The notes under the pieces are model-generated. The model was not told the DNA's origin, searched no databases, and worked only from the letters and a program-made list of their open reading frames with translations. Shown here in pieces: positions 14,453-23,047 of a stretch of 40,287 nt of DNA. Source of the DNA: Actinophytocola sp. (GTDB lineage: Bacteria; Actinomycetota; Actinomycetes; Mycobacteriales; Pseudonocardiaceae). The stretch is taken from contig NZ_WHTD01000069.1 in the NCBI RefSeq assembly GCF_009379765.1, positions 1-40,287 on the forward strand, read 5' to 3'. Numbering within the stretch: the first letter of the stretch is position 1; the number at the start of each line of letters is the position of its first letter. The translations under genes and the position numbers were made by a program.

Positions 14453-15405
14453 CATGTCACTCTTTTTCCGACTGCGGCTCGGTGTGCGCGATCTGCGACC
14501 GCGCGCAGATGGGCGACCAGCTCGGGCGGCTCGTGCACCTCGACCTCGCAGCCCAGCGTGAGCAGCCGGAACGCGAGCCACTCGAGCGTGTCGGAGGCAC
14601 TCTCCCACCGGCACCGCCCGCCGTCGAGCGGTGTGCTCTCCCCACCGAGGTGCGCGGGCACCGCCGGCAGGTGCAGCGTGGCCACCGCGCGGTAGGTCGG
14701 CGCCAACGAGTACAGCTTCGACGTCACGAACGCGGCCGGGTCCTTCTCCGGCAGCTCCCGCGACGTGGCCCTGGCGCCGGTCGCGAGCAACGACGCCAGC
14801 CGGTCCACCCGGTAGATCCGCCAGTCGTCGCGATCGGTGTCGAAACCCACCAGGTACCAGCGGCGGCCCGCGGTCACCAGCCGGAACGGCTCGACCAGCC
14901 GGCGGCTCTCCACGCCGTCGCCGGTGCGGTAGGTGAACCGGACGCGTTCGTGGTTGGCGATCGCCGCGGCCAGCAGGGTCAGGCTCCCCGGCTCGACGGT
15001 CGGCTGGTCGCCGGGCAGCGGCACGGTCGCCGCGCCCAGGGCGCCGACCCGGTAGCGCAGGCGCGCGGGCAGCACCTGCTCGAGCTTGGTCAGCGCCCGC
15101 ACCGACGCCTCCTCGATGCCGACCACCGCCTGCCCCGCCGCCGCCCGCAGCCCGACCGCGATCGCCACCGCCTCCTCGTCGTCGAGCAGCAGCGGTGGCA
15201 TCGCGGCGCCGGCGGTGAGGCGGTAGCCGCCCTCCGCTCCCATCGTGGCGTGCACCGGGTAGCCGAGGTCGCGCAGCCGCTCGACGTCCCGGCGGACCGT
15301 GCGCGGGCTGACCTCCAGGCGCCGGGCCAGCTCGGTGCCGGGCCACTCGCGCGGCGTCTGGAGCAACGACAGCAGCGCGAGCAGCCGGGCGGAGGGGTCG
15401 CTCAT
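14452..15405 (-). CDS. WYL-domain (YafY/DeoR-type) transcriptional regulator
   Basis: 317 residues. The N-terminal HTH reads RLLALLSLLQTPREWPGTEL, then SPRTVRRDVERLRDLGYPV. A middle WYL domain follows (RRLVEPFRLVTAGRRWYLVG, then DWRIYRVDRL), then a WCX C-terminal extension (TLGCEVEVHEPPELVAHLRA). WYL domains bind nucleic acid or small ligands and regulate neighbouring genes. The gene is divergent from a VOC-family protein, and a perfect 7-bp palindrome between them is the likely operator. The ATG at 15403-15405 has a weak ribosome site but starts exactly at the HTH. The stop codon touches the hairpin repeat array. Confidence 0.9.
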   Translation of the reverse strand: MSDPSARLLALLSLLQTPREWPGTELARRLEVSPRTVRRDVERLRDLGYPVHATMGAEGGYRLTAGAAMPPLLLDDEEAVAIAVGLRAAAGQAVVGIEEASVRALTKLEQVLPARLRYRVGALGAATVPLPGDQPTVEPGSLTLLAAAIANHERVRFTYRTGDGVESRRLVEPFRLVTAGRRWYLVGFDTDRDDWRIYRVDRLASLLATGARATSRELPEKDPAAFVTSKLYSLAPTYRAVATLHLPAVPAHLGGESTPLDGGRCRWESASDTLEWLAFRLLTLGCEVEVHEPPELVAHLRAVADRAHRAAVGKRVT

Positions 15406-15427
15406 GGGTTCCAGGATGCCAGCCGAG

Positions 15428-15446
15428 TAGGTCACGACCTGACCTA
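15428..15446. promoter_or_regulatory. perfect inverted repeat, probable WYL-regulator operator
   Basis: TAGGTCA (15428-15434), CGACC, TGACCTA (15440-15446) is a perfect 7-bp palindrome. A further half-site, TGACCT, follows at 15449. It lies 22 bases from both the WYL start and the VOC start, overlapping the probable promoters of both. Confidence 0.75.
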
Positions 15447-15468
15447 TATGACCTCTACGGTCGGTGGC

Positions 15469-15942
15469 ATGAAGACGATCCCCGACGGGTACACGACCGT
15501 CACCCCATGGCTGATCAGCAAGGACACCGCGAGTGAGCTCGAGTTCATCCGAGCCGCGTTCGGCGGGCAGGAGCTCGCCCGGGTGGAGAGCGAGGACGGA
15601 AGCATCGGGCACGCCGAGACCCGGATCGGCGACGCGGTCGTGCTGCTGTTCGACGCGCCGGCGGACTGGCCGCCGACGCCGTGCGTCCTGCGTCTGCACG
15701 TGGAGGACGCGGAGGAGACCTACCGACGCGCGCGGGCCGCGGGCGCCGAGGCGGTGACCGAGCCGACCGAGCTGTTCTGGGGCGACAAGGTGGGCCGGGT
15801 CCGCGACCCGTTGGGCAACCTGTGGTGGATCCAGCAGCGGGTGGCCGAGCCGACCCCGGACGAGATGACCGAGCGCGCGACCCGTCCCGAGTTCGTCGAC
15901 GCCATGTCCTACGTGCAGAGCGGCAGGCTGATCCGGTCGTGA
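15469..15942 (+). CDS. VOC-family (glyoxalase/bleomycin-resistance-like) protein
   Basis: About 157 residues, PhnB-like: TIPDGYTTVTPWLISKDTAS, FIRAAFGGQELAR, GHAETRIGDAVVLLFDAP, LRLHVEDAEETYRRARAAGA, GRVRDPLGNLWWIQQR. It is probably a metal-binding VOC protein involved in small-molecule or antibiotic handling. ATG 15469 gives the usual N-terminus; ATG 15448 would start inside the operator region. The last codons overlap the GTG of the next gene (GTGA at 15939-15942), so the two are coupled. It is probably controlled by the divergent WYL regulator. Confidence 0.85.
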   Translation: MKTIPDGYTTVTPWLISKDTASELEFIRAAFGGQELARVESEDGSIGHAETRIGDAVVLLFDAPADWPPTPCVLRLHVEDAEETYRRARAAGAEAVTEPTELFWGDKVGRVRDPLGNLWWIQQRVAEPTPDEMTERATRPEFVDAMSYVQSGRLIRS

Positions 15943-17075
15943 CGTCGTTCAGCTGGGCCGACGTGTGTGCCCGCCGGCTCGCGCGGCACGGGCTCGCGGC
16001 GCCGCTCGCCGGCACGCCGGCCGATGTGGCGGCGGCGGTCGGCGGGACGCACGCGCAGGTCCTGTCGGCGGCGGAGCTGTCGATCGGGCTGCGGCTCGAC
16101 GGCGTCACGCGGGCCGAGGTCCGGCACGCGCTGTGGACCGAGCGCAGCCTGGTCAAGACGTTCGGCCCGCGAGGCACCGTGCACCTGCTGCGCACGTGCG
16201 ACCTGCCGATGTGGACCGGCGCGCTGGCCGCGGTGCCGCACTCGAGCCCGATGCCGGCCGCCGTGCGGATGACCGAGGGGCAGGCCGACCAGGTGATCGA
16301 GGCGATCGAACACGCCGTCACCAGTCTTCCCGACGCCGAGCTGACCGTCGACGAGCTGTCCGACGCGGTCGTCGCGGCCTGCGGCTCGTGGGCGGGCGAC
16401 CCGGTGATGGAGGCGTTCCGGGGCAAGTGGCCGCGCTGGCGCCAGGTGCTGCCACTCGCCGGGATGCGTGGCGCGGTCTGCTTCGGCCGCAACCGCGGCC
16501 GCAGGACCACCTACACGAGCCCGCGCCGATGGCTGCCCGACCTCGCGCCGGCCGCCGGCGCGCTGCCCGACGTGCTTCGGCACCACCTGCACGCGTTCGG
16601 CCCGTCGACCCCGGAACGGTTCGCGAACTGGCTCGCCGCGCCGCCGGCGTGGGCCCGGCAGGTGTTCGAGGACAGCGGGAGCGACCTGGCGCGGGTGGAG
16701 GTCGAGGGCGAGGTTGCCTGGGTGAGCAAGGGAGACACCGGCGTGCCCGACGACCCGCCGCGCGGGCTGCGACTGCTGCCCTACTTCGACACCTACGCCT
16801 ACGCCGTCGGCAACGACCGGCACCGGCTCTACCCGGGCGTCGCCGCCGAGCGCGCGGCCGGCAACTTCCAGGTGCTGCTCGTCGACGGCGTGGTCGGCGG
16901 ACTGTGGCACCCACGTCGCTCCGGCCGCCGCATCCGGATCACGGTCGAGCCGTTCGGCACCCTCACGAAGGCGCGCCGCGCCGAGCTGGACGCGCAGGTC
17001 GACCGGGTCGGCACGATCCTCGAGGGCTCGCCCGAGCTGACCATCGGCGAGGTGGCGGTCGGCGGACACGCCTGA
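15939..17075 (+). CDS. AlkZ-like winged-helix DNA glycosylase
   Basis: 378 residues, of the winged-helix DNA-binding (COG3214/HTH_42) family that includes the interstrand-crosslink glycosylase AlkZ. Visible family features are ARRLARHGLAAP, LWTERSLVKTFGPRGTVHLL, FRGKWPRWRQVLPLAGMRG, LLPYFDTYAYAVGNDR and VVGGLWHPRR. Members remove alkylated bases, often giving self-resistance to genotoxic metabolites; whether this one is active is not known. It starts with a GTG overlapping the VOC gene's stop and ends 55 bp before recQ. VOC, glycosylase and RecQ may form a small genome-protection group. Confidence 0.85.
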   Translation: MTSFSWADVCARRLARHGLAAPLAGTPADVAAAVGGTHAQVLSAAELSIGLRLDGVTRAEVRHALWTERSLVKTFGPRGTVHLLRTCDLPMWTGALAAVPHSSPMPAAVRMTEGQADQVIEAIEHAVTSLPDAELTVDELSDAVVAACGSWAGDPVMEAFRGKWPRWRQVLPLAGMRGAVCFGRNRGRRTTYTSPRRWLPDLAPAAGALPDVLRHHLHAFGPSTPERFANWLAAPPAWARQVFEDSGSDLARVEVEGEVAWVSKGDTGVPDDPPRGLRLLPYFDTYAYAVGNDRHRLYPGVAAERAAGNFQVLLVDGVVGGLWHPRRSGRRIRITVEPFGTLTKARRAELDAQVDRVGTILEGSPELTIGEVAVGGHA

Positions 17076-17116
17076 CCCGCCTGTGGACAGCTCCCCGGGC
17101 TCGTCGGTGCGCGCCC

Positions 17117-17122
17117 ATAGAA
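17117..17122 (+). promoter_or_regulatory. -10 element of a leaderless recQ promoter
   Basis: TAGAAT, eight bases, then GTG 17131. The spacing puts the transcription start at or next to the start codon, and there is no ribosome binding site. Confidence 0.55.
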
Positions 17123-17130
17123 TCGCCCGC

Positions 17131-18957
17131 GTGACTCTCCCCGACACCGCGACCCCGGCCACCGTCGACACGTTGCGCCGCGTGTTCGGCTACGACGCGT
17201 TCCGGGGGAACCAGCAGGAGATCATCGACCACGTGGTCGGCGGCGGCGACGCGCTGGTGCTCATGCCCACCGGCGGCGGCAAGTCGCTGTGCTACCAGAT
17301 CCCCGCGCTGGTCCGGGACGGCGTCGGCATCGTCGTCTCGCCGCTCATCGCGCTGATGCAGGACCAGGTCGACGCGCTCACCGCGCTCGGCGTGCGCGCG
17401 GGGTTCCTCAACTCCACGCAGGACTTCGAGCAGCGCCGCGAGGTCGAGGCCGCGTTCCTGGCCGGCGACCTCGACCTGCTCTACCTCGCGCCGGAGCGGC
17501 TCAAGGTCGAGTCCACGCTGCGGCTGCTCGACCGGGGCACCATCGCGTTGTTCGCCATCGACGAGGCGCACTGCGTCGCCCAGTGGGGCCACGACTTCCG
17601 GCCCGACTACCTCGCGTTGTCGGCGTTGCACGAGCGCTGGCCGACGGTGCCACGCATCGCGCTCACCGCCACCGCCACCGAGGCCACCCGCAAGGAGATC
17701 GCCACCCGGCTCAACCTCGACGACGCGCGGCAGTTCGTCTCGAGCTTCGACCGGCCCAACATCCAGTACCGGATCGTGGCGAAGAACCGACCCGAGCAGC
17801 AGCTGCTGGAGCTGCTGACCACCGAGCACAAGGGCGACGCCGGCATCGTCTACTGCCTGTCCCGCAACTCGACCGAGCGCACGGCGGCCTTCCTCACCCA
17901 GAACGGGATCGAGGCGCTTCCCTACCACGCGGGGCTCGACGCCAGGACCCGCGCGGCGAACCAGTCGCGGTTCCTGCGCGAGGACGGGCTGGTGGTCGTC
18001 GCGACGATCGCGTTCGGCATGGGCATCGACAAGCCGGACGTGCGGTTCGTCGCCCACCTCGACCTGCCCAAGTCCGTCGAGGGCTACTACCAGGAGACCG
18101 GCCGCGCGGGCCGCGACGGGCTCGCGTCGACCGCGTGGCTGGCCTACGGCCTGCAGGACGTCGTGCAGCAGCGCAAGATGATCGCCACCTCCGAGGGCGG
18201 CGACGCGCACCGGCGGCGGCTCGGCGTGCACCTCGACGCGATGCTCGCGCTGTGCGAGACGGTCGAGTGCCGGCGGGTCCAGCTGCTCAACTACTTCGGC
18301 CAGCAGGGCGAGCCGTGCGGCAACTGCGACACGTGCCTGGCGCCGCCGGAGTCGTGGGACGGCACGGTCGCGGCGCAGAAGGTCCTGTCCGCGGTGTTCC
18401 GGCTCGACCGCGAGCGCCGGCAGAAGTTCGGCGTCGGCCACGTCGTGGACATCCTGCTCGGCCGCACCACGGCCAAGGTCACCCAGTTCAACCACGAGTC
18501 GCTCACCGTGTTCGGCGTCGGCGCCGAGCTGTCCGAGCCCGAGTGGCGTGGCGTCGTGCGCCAGCTCCTGGCCCAGGGCCTGCTCACCGTGGAAGGCGAC
18601 CACGGCACGCTCGTGCTCACCGACGCGAGCGCGGACGTGCTGGGCCGCAAGCGCGAGGTCCGCCTCCGGCACGAGCCGAAGCGCGCGACCAGGTCCTCCG
18701 GCCGCAAGTCCGCGGCCGCCGCCCAGGCCGAGCTGCCCGACGAGGCCAAGCCGGTGTTCGAGCGCCTGCGCTCGTGGCGCGCCGCCACCGCGAAGGAGCA
18801 GGGCGTCCCCGCCTACGTGATCTTCCACGACGCCACCCTGCGCCAGATCGCCACCGAGTCCCCCGCCACGCTGGCGGCGCTGGGCTCGGTCAGCGGTGTC
18901 GGCGAGAACAAGCTCGCGAAGTACGGCCAGCAGATCCTGGACACCCTCGCCGCCTGA
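17131..18957 (+). CDS. recQ: ATP-dependent DNA helicase RecQ
   Basis: 608 residues, with domains in the standard order. The helicase core has Walker A around Lys51 (PTGGGKSLCYQIP), motif Ia SPLIALMQDQVDAL, the DEAH box in IDEAHC and the aromatic-rich loop QWGHDFRPDY. The second RecA fold has AFGMGIDKPDVRFV and QETGRAGRDG. A zinc-binding domain (NYFGQQGEPCGNCDTC), a RQC winged helix and a C-terminal HRDC domain (ATLAALGSVSGVGENKLAKY) follow. It unwinds DNA 3' to 5' in recombination and fork repair. The GTG start follows a -10 hexamer at leaderless spacing. Confidence 0.97.
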   Translation: MTLPDTATPATVDTLRRVFGYDAFRGNQQEIIDHVVGGGDALVLMPTGGGKSLCYQIPALVRDGVGIVVSPLIALMQDQVDALTALGVRAGFLNSTQDFEQRREVEAAFLAGDLDLLYLAPERLKVESTLRLLDRGTIALFAIDEAHCVAQWGHDFRPDYLALSALHERWPTVPRIALTATATEATRKEIATRLNLDDARQFVSSFDRPNIQYRIVAKNRPEQQLLELLTTEHKGDAGIVYCLSRNSTERTAAFLTQNGIEALPYHAGLDARTRAANQSRFLREDGLVVVATIAFGMGIDKPDVRFVAHLDLPKSVEGYYQETGRAGRDGLASTAWLAYGLQDVVQQRKMIATSEGGDAHRRRLGVHLDAMLALCETVECRRVQLLNYFGQQGEPCGNCDTCLAPPESWDGTVAAQKVLSAVFRLDRERRQKFGVGHVVDILLGRTTAKVTQFNHESLTVFGVGAELSEPEWRGVVRQLLAQGLLTVEGDHGTLVLTDASADVLGRKREVRLRHEPKRATRSSGRKSAAAAQAELPDEAKPVFERLRSWRAATAKEQGVPAYVIFHDATLRQIATESPATLAALGSVSGVGENKLAKYGQQILDTLAA

Positions 18958-18999
18958 CCGTGCAAGCGCCGTGAAAGCTGCCGGGGGCACGCTCCCGGC

Positions 19000-19628
19000 A
19001 TGACGACAGACGGATTCCGGGTCGACGTGGTCCGGGTGCGCGCGGTGTCGGCCGGGCTCGCGGACGGCCGCGGCATCGTCGGCGCCGCGCTGGGCGTGGT
19101 CAGCGGCGCCACCCTGCCGGACGGCACGTTCGGCCCCGCGACCGCGGTCCTGGGCACCGGCCTCGAGCGGCTCACCGCCCGCCGGATCACCGGCCTGACC
19201 GCCCGCCTGCAGCGCCTGCAGGACCTCGTGGACAACCTGAGCCGGACGCCCTCGAGAAGGAGCACTCCGAGCTCGTCGGGCTCGTCGGCGCCGCGAACAA
19301 TCTGCGCACCGAGGTGGACGACCTCCTCGGCGGCGCGGCGACCGCGATCATCGAGATCGGGGCCGACCTGGATGTGGACGCCGCAGGCGCCGTGGTCGCG
19401 GGCGTCGACGTGACCTCGGACGGCGAGCAGATCGTCACGGAGGCCGTCGACGGCATCCAGGGGGTCGTCGACGGCTTCGCCGACAACGTGGCGGACCTCG
19501 AGCGCGACCTGAAGGAGATGGAGGAGACCGCCGGGGCCGGCGCGGGCGGTGGCGGTGGCGGCGGTGGCGGCGCCGTCACGGGCGGGAGCGGCGGTGGTGG
19601 CGGCGAGCCACCGGACGACGAGGACTGA
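19000..19628 (+). pseudogene. coiled-coil/ESX-like hypothetical protein with a single-base frameshift
   Basis: From ATG 19000 the protein reads MTTDGFRVDVVRVRAVSAGL up to LQRLQDLVDNLSR, then loses its frame near 19243-19245. In the adjoining frame it continues without gap as DALEKEHSELVGLVGAANNL, EVDDLLGGAATAIIEIGADL and a helical stretch, ending in a glycine-rich, acidic tail (GGGEPPDDED). One lost G in a G-run restores a 208-209-residue protein. The first part resembles proteins that travel with WXG100/ESX-type systems (short helices, a residue pattern around a central turn), but I cannot assign a family. A GCCGGG/CCCGGC hairpin (18980-18999) ends at the start codon. A sequencing error remains possible. 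Confidence 0.7.
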
Positions 19629-19714
19629 CGCAACGCCGGTTTCACCTCGGTGATGCCACTGTCCGTTACGGGCTCCGGTAACAGAGCGGTACTGGCAACG
19701 GAGGGAAAGCTGGC

Positions 19715-20932
19715 GTGGTCGCGTACATCGTCGGTGTGGTGCTGTTCGCGCTGGGCATCTGCCTGTCGCTCTCGTTGCACGAGGCCGGGCACCTGCTCAC
19801 CGCGAAGGCCTTCGGGATGAAGGTGCGGCGGTACTTCGTCGGGGTGGGCCCGACGGTGTTCTCCTTCCGCCGCGGCGAGACCGAGTACGGCCTGAAGGCG
19901 CTGCCCATCGGCGGGTTCTGCGACATCGCCGGCATGACCACCCTCGACGAGCTCACGCCCGACGAGGAGCGCCGGGCGATGTACAAGTACAAGACGGGGA
20001 AGCGCACCGCGGTCATGCTCGCCGGCCCGATCACCCACTTCTTCCTCGCCTTCCTCATCCTGTACCTCGTCGCCGTGTCGATCGGCCTGCCGAACCTCGC
20101 CGAGAAGCCGGTCGTGGCGACGGTCTCCTCGTGCGTCGCCGACGCGCGGACCACCGCGGAGCTGTCCGACCCGGCCTGCGCGTCAGGCGAGGTCGGCCCC
20201 GCGCAGGCCGCCGGTATCCGTCCCGGCGACGAGATCGTCGGCGTCGGCGGCCGGGCCACCCCGACGTGGACCGCGATGGTGGCCGCCGTCCGCGACGCCG
20301 GCGGCCCGACGGTGTTCGACGTCCGGCGCGGTGACGAGCGGCTGCGGCTCACCGTGGACGTGCCGCGGCTGGACCGCCCGGTCACCACCGCCGACGGCAC
20401 GAGTGAGGTCGCCTCGGTCGGTGTCGCGGGGGTGACCGCCGCCCGCTCGTTCGACTACGGCCCGCTCGCCGCGTTCGGCGCCACCGCGTCCTTCTCCGGC
20501 GACATGCTGGCCCAGACCGCGACCAGGCTGGTCGAGTTCCCGCAACGCATCCCGGCCGTCGTCAGCTCGATCTTCGGCGCCGAGCGCGACCCGAACACCC
20601 CGGTCAGCGTGGTCGGCGCGAGCCGGCTCGGCGGCGAGGCGGTCGAAGCAGGCCTGTGGCAGCTGTTCTTCCTCCTGCTGGCCGGGCTGAACTTCTTCAT
20701 GGGCGTGTTCAACCTGCTGCCCCTGCTGCCGATGGACGGCGGGCACATGGCGGTCTGGTGGTACGAGCGCGTCCGCAACTGGCGGCGCGAGCGCAAGGGC
20801 GAGTCGGCCGCCGCGCCGGTGGACTACACCCGCCTGTCGACGGTGACGATGGCCCTGGTGCTGGTCGGCGGAGCCGTCCTGCTGCTCACGGTCACGGCCG
20901 ACATCGTCAACCCGATCAGGATCACGCAGTAG
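19715..20932 (+). CDS. site-2 protease, RseP/Rip1-type (M50)
   Basis: 405-residue membrane metalloprotease. His22, Glu23 and His26 (LHEAGH) and Asp341 (LLPMDGGH) are the zinc site. Membrane helices lie at the N-terminus, near residue 105 (THFFLAFLILYLVAVSIGL), near 320-335 (FFLLLAGLNFFMGVFNLL) and at the C-terminus. A PDZ domain lies at about 155-220 (GIRPGDEIVGVGG). Such enzymes cut anti-sigma factors or signal-peptide remnants within the membrane. The GTG start at 19715 has GGAGG ten bases upstream. The 3' end overlaps the convergent peptidase gene by 11 bp. Confidence 0.93.
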   Translation: MVAYIVGVVLFALGICLSLSLHEAGHLLTAKAFGMKVRRYFVGVGPTVFSFRRGETEYGLKALPIGGFCDIAGMTTLDELTPDEERRAMYKYKTGKRTAVMLAGPITHFFLAFLILYLVAVSIGLPNLAEKPVVATVSSCVADARTTAELSDPACASGEVGPAQAAGIRPGDEIVGVGGRATPTWTAMVAAVRDAGGPTVFDVRRGDERLRLTVDVPRLDRPVTTADGTSEVASVGVAGVTAARSFDYGPLAAFGATASFSGDMLAQTATRLVEFPQRIPAVVSSIFGAERDPNTPVSVVGASRLGGEAVEAGLWQLFFLLLAGLNFFMGVFNLLPLLPMDGGHMAVWWYERVRNWRRERKGESAAAPVDYTRLSTVTMALVLVGGAVLLLTVTADIVNPIRITQ

Positions 20933-21866
20933 GCGTCTCGTCGTCGTACACCCGGACGACGACCCGGCCGTCCCGGGTGACGTAGCCGTTGACCAGGCCC
21001 GCGGTGCTGTGCGGGGTGGCCAGCTCACCCCGCGGGTCCAGCGCGATGACCCCGCCGGCGGCGCCGAGCGCGGGGATCTTCTCGTTGATCACCACGGCCG
21101 CCGCACGCCGTACCGGTGCGCCGGTGTAGGCCATAAGGGCGCAGATGTCGTAGGCGGCCACCGCACGCACGAACCCCTCGCCCGCGCCGGTGCACGAGAC
21201 CGCGACTGTGCGGTTGTCGGCGTACGTGCCGGCGCCGGCGATCGCCGAGTCCCCCACGCGGCCGCCCAGCATGTTGGTCATCCCGCCGGTGGAGGTCGCC
21301 GCGGCGAGGTCGCCCGCGCGGTCCACCGCGACCGCCCCGACCGTGCCGCCGCCCTCCCGCGACGCGGCGCCTGGCCGCTTCGCGTCCATGAGGTCGTCCC
21401 ACCGACGCTGGGTGAAGAAGTAGTCCTGCGCCGTGTGCGGCATGCCGTTCCGCGTCGCGAAGGCGTCGGCACCCGCGCCGGCCAGCATCACGTGGTCCGA
21501 CCGATCCATCACCAGCCGTGCCAAGGAGACCGGGTTCCTCGTGTGGCGCACGCCGAGAACCGCGCCGGAGCGGAGATCCCGGCCGTTCATGATCGAGGCG
21601 TCCAGCTCGTGCGCGGCGTCGGCGTTGAGCACCGCGCCCCTGCCCGCGTTGAAGCTCGGGTCGTCCTCGAGCACCCGTACGGCGGTCTCGACCGCGTCCA
21701 GGCTCGACCCGTCCTCGGTGAGCACGCGGTAGCCGGCACGCAGGGCCTCGGTGAGCCCGTCGTGGTAGGCGCGCTCCCGCTCCTGGCCGACCGAGCCGCG
21801 CGGCACCGAGCCGGCACCGCCGTGGACCGCGAGGACGACGCCGTGGACCGAACCGTGGACCGACAC
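20922..21866 (-). CDS. isoaspartyl peptidase / L-asparaginase (Ntn hydrolase)
   Basis: 314 residues of the plant-type asparaginase family, which is made as a precursor that cleaves itself before a threonine nucleophile. The opening LAVHGGAGSVPRG, then DPSFNAGRGAVLNADAAHEL, DASIMNGRD and the autocleavage motif GGTVGAVAVD are all present, followed by STGGMTNMLGGRVGDSAIAG. It hydrolyses isoaspartyl dipeptides and asparagine in the cytosol. AAAGGAGG lies nine bases before the GTG start at 21866. It is divergent from the LysR gene 50 bp away and may share its promoter region. Confidence 0.93.
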   Translation of the reverse strand: MSVHGSVHGVVLAVHGGAGSVPRGSVGQERERAYHDGLTEALRAGYRVLTEDGSSLDAVETAVRVLEDDPSFNAGRGAVLNADAAHELDASIMNGRDLRSGAVLGVRHTRNPVSLARLVMDRSDHVMLAGAGADAFATRNGMPHTAQDYFFTQRRWDDLMDAKRPGAASREGGGTVGAVAVDRAGDLAAATSTGGMTNMLGGRVGDSAIAGAGTYADNRTVAVSCTGAGEGFVRAVAAYDICALMAYTGAPVRRAAAVVINEKIPALGAAGGVIALDPRGELATPHSTAGLVNGYVTRDGRVVVRVYDDETPTA

Positions 21867-21915
21867 GGTGGCGGACCTCCTTTACCTTCGGCGACTTTCC
21901 GGGTAAGTCTTGGCC

Positions 21916-22839
21916 ATGTTGCTGCGTCAACTGGAGTACCTGAGCGCGCTGGCGCGCGAGGGTCACTTCGGGCGGGCCGCCGAAGCCTGCCACGTCTCCC
22001 AACCCGCACTCTCCGCCGCCATCCGCAAGCTCGAGGCCGAGCTCGACGTGCAGATCGTCCAACGTGGCCAGCGCTTCGAGGGGTTCACCCCCGAGGGCAA
22101 GCAGGTCCTGCTCTGGGCCCACCGCATCCTCGCCGAGGAGGACGCGATGCGCCACGAGCTCGCCAGCATGCGCGGCGGTCTGTCCGGCGTCCTGCGGATC
22201 GGCGCGATCCCCACCGCGCTGACCGTCGCCTCGCTGCTCACCACGCCGCTGTCCGAGCAGCACCCGCAGGTCCGGATCTCGGTCGAGTCGCTGTCCTCGC
22301 GGGAGATCGTGCACCGGCTCGCGGAGTTCGACCTCGACGTCGGAATAACCTATGTGGACGGTGAGCCGCTCGGCACGGTCCGGGTCGTGCCGCTCTACCG
22401 CGAGCGCTACATGCTGCTCACCCCCGCCGACGGCCCGTTCGCCCACCACGACTCGGTCGGCTGGGACGAGCTCGCGGACACCCCGCTCTGCATGCTGTCC
22501 TCGGTGATGCAGAACAGGCGCATCATCGACCGCAACTTCGCCGAGGCCGGGGTCACCGTCACACCGTCGGTCGAGGCCGACACGGTCTCCGCGATCTACG
22601 CGCACGTCGGCACCAAGCGCTGGTCGAGCGTCATCGCGCACGCATGGCTGCATGTGTTCGGCGTGCCGGAGGGACTGCGGGTCGTGCCGCTCAAGCGACC
22701 GCGCCAGACCCACCAGGTCGGCCTGGTCCTCGCCGACCGCGACCCCGAGCCGATGCTCGCCCGCGCCCTGCTGGACACCACCCACCAGGTGGACCTCCAA
22801 GCAGAGCTCGACGCGCTGCTCCAGCGCTATCTCACCTGA
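21916..22839 (+). CDS. LysR-family transcriptional regulator
   Basis: 307 residues. The HTH is LRQLEYLSALAREGHFGRAA, AEACHVSQPALSAAIRKLEA. The effector domain follows with LSGVLRIGAIPTALTVASLL, DLDVGITYVDGEPLGTVRVV and ADTVSAIYAHVGTKRWSSVI. ATG 21916 is chosen; a TTG two codons earlier is possible. The downstream genes on the same strand encode an oxalate/formate-type transporter, and similar LysR genes often control such transporters or formate dehydrogenase. That regulatory link is inferred from adjacency and from a candidate LysR box in the gap. Confidence 0.9.
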   Translation: MLLRQLEYLSALAREGHFGRAAEACHVSQPALSAAIRKLEAELDVQIVQRGQRFEGFTPEGKQVLLWAHRILAEEDAMRHELASMRGGLSGVLRIGAIPTALTVASLLTTPLSEQHPQVRISVESLSSREIVHRLAEFDLDVGITYVDGEPLGTVRVVPLYRERYMLLTPADGPFAHHDSVGWDELADTPLCMLSSVMQNRRIIDRNFAEAGVTVTPSVEADTVSAIYAHVGTKRWSSVIAHAWLHVFGVPEGLRVVPLKRPRQTHQVGLVLADRDPEPMLARALLDTTHQVDLQAELDALLQRYLT

Positions 22840-22891
22840 GTTTTCGCGATATCCGACAAAGTCTCCCAAACCGTGGCACTTCACCGTGGGT

Positions 22892-22908
22892 GATAAACCA
22901 GAGCTATC
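22892..22908 (+). promoter_or_regulatory. candidate LysR-type box before the transporter
   Basis: GATA, nine bases, TATC (22892-22908) fits the T-N11-A pattern of LysR-family sites. It lies about 140 bp before the transporter, in a 208-bp gap that is AT-richer than its surroundings and has no gene. Confidence 0.4.
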
Positions 22909-23047
22909 GGGTCATTACTGAGAATACTTTGACGCTCAACCATCCAGCTCAGTAGCGTCCTGCTTACTCGCGCGGGATGCGGCGGCTACGTCCACTCAGG
23001 ACTCACGCGGCGCCCGGTCCCACCCGGACTGCACACGGAGGTGCGTC

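Noticed and set aside
18980..18999. Terminator for recQ
   Set aside because: The GCCGGG/CCCGGC hairpin ends exactly at the next gene's start codon, so it may instead affect that gene's translation; I did not call it a terminator.
22840..23047. tRNA or riboswitch in the gap before the transporter
   Set aside because: No cloverleaf arms or known aptamer core could be found; only a LysR-like palindrome is visible.
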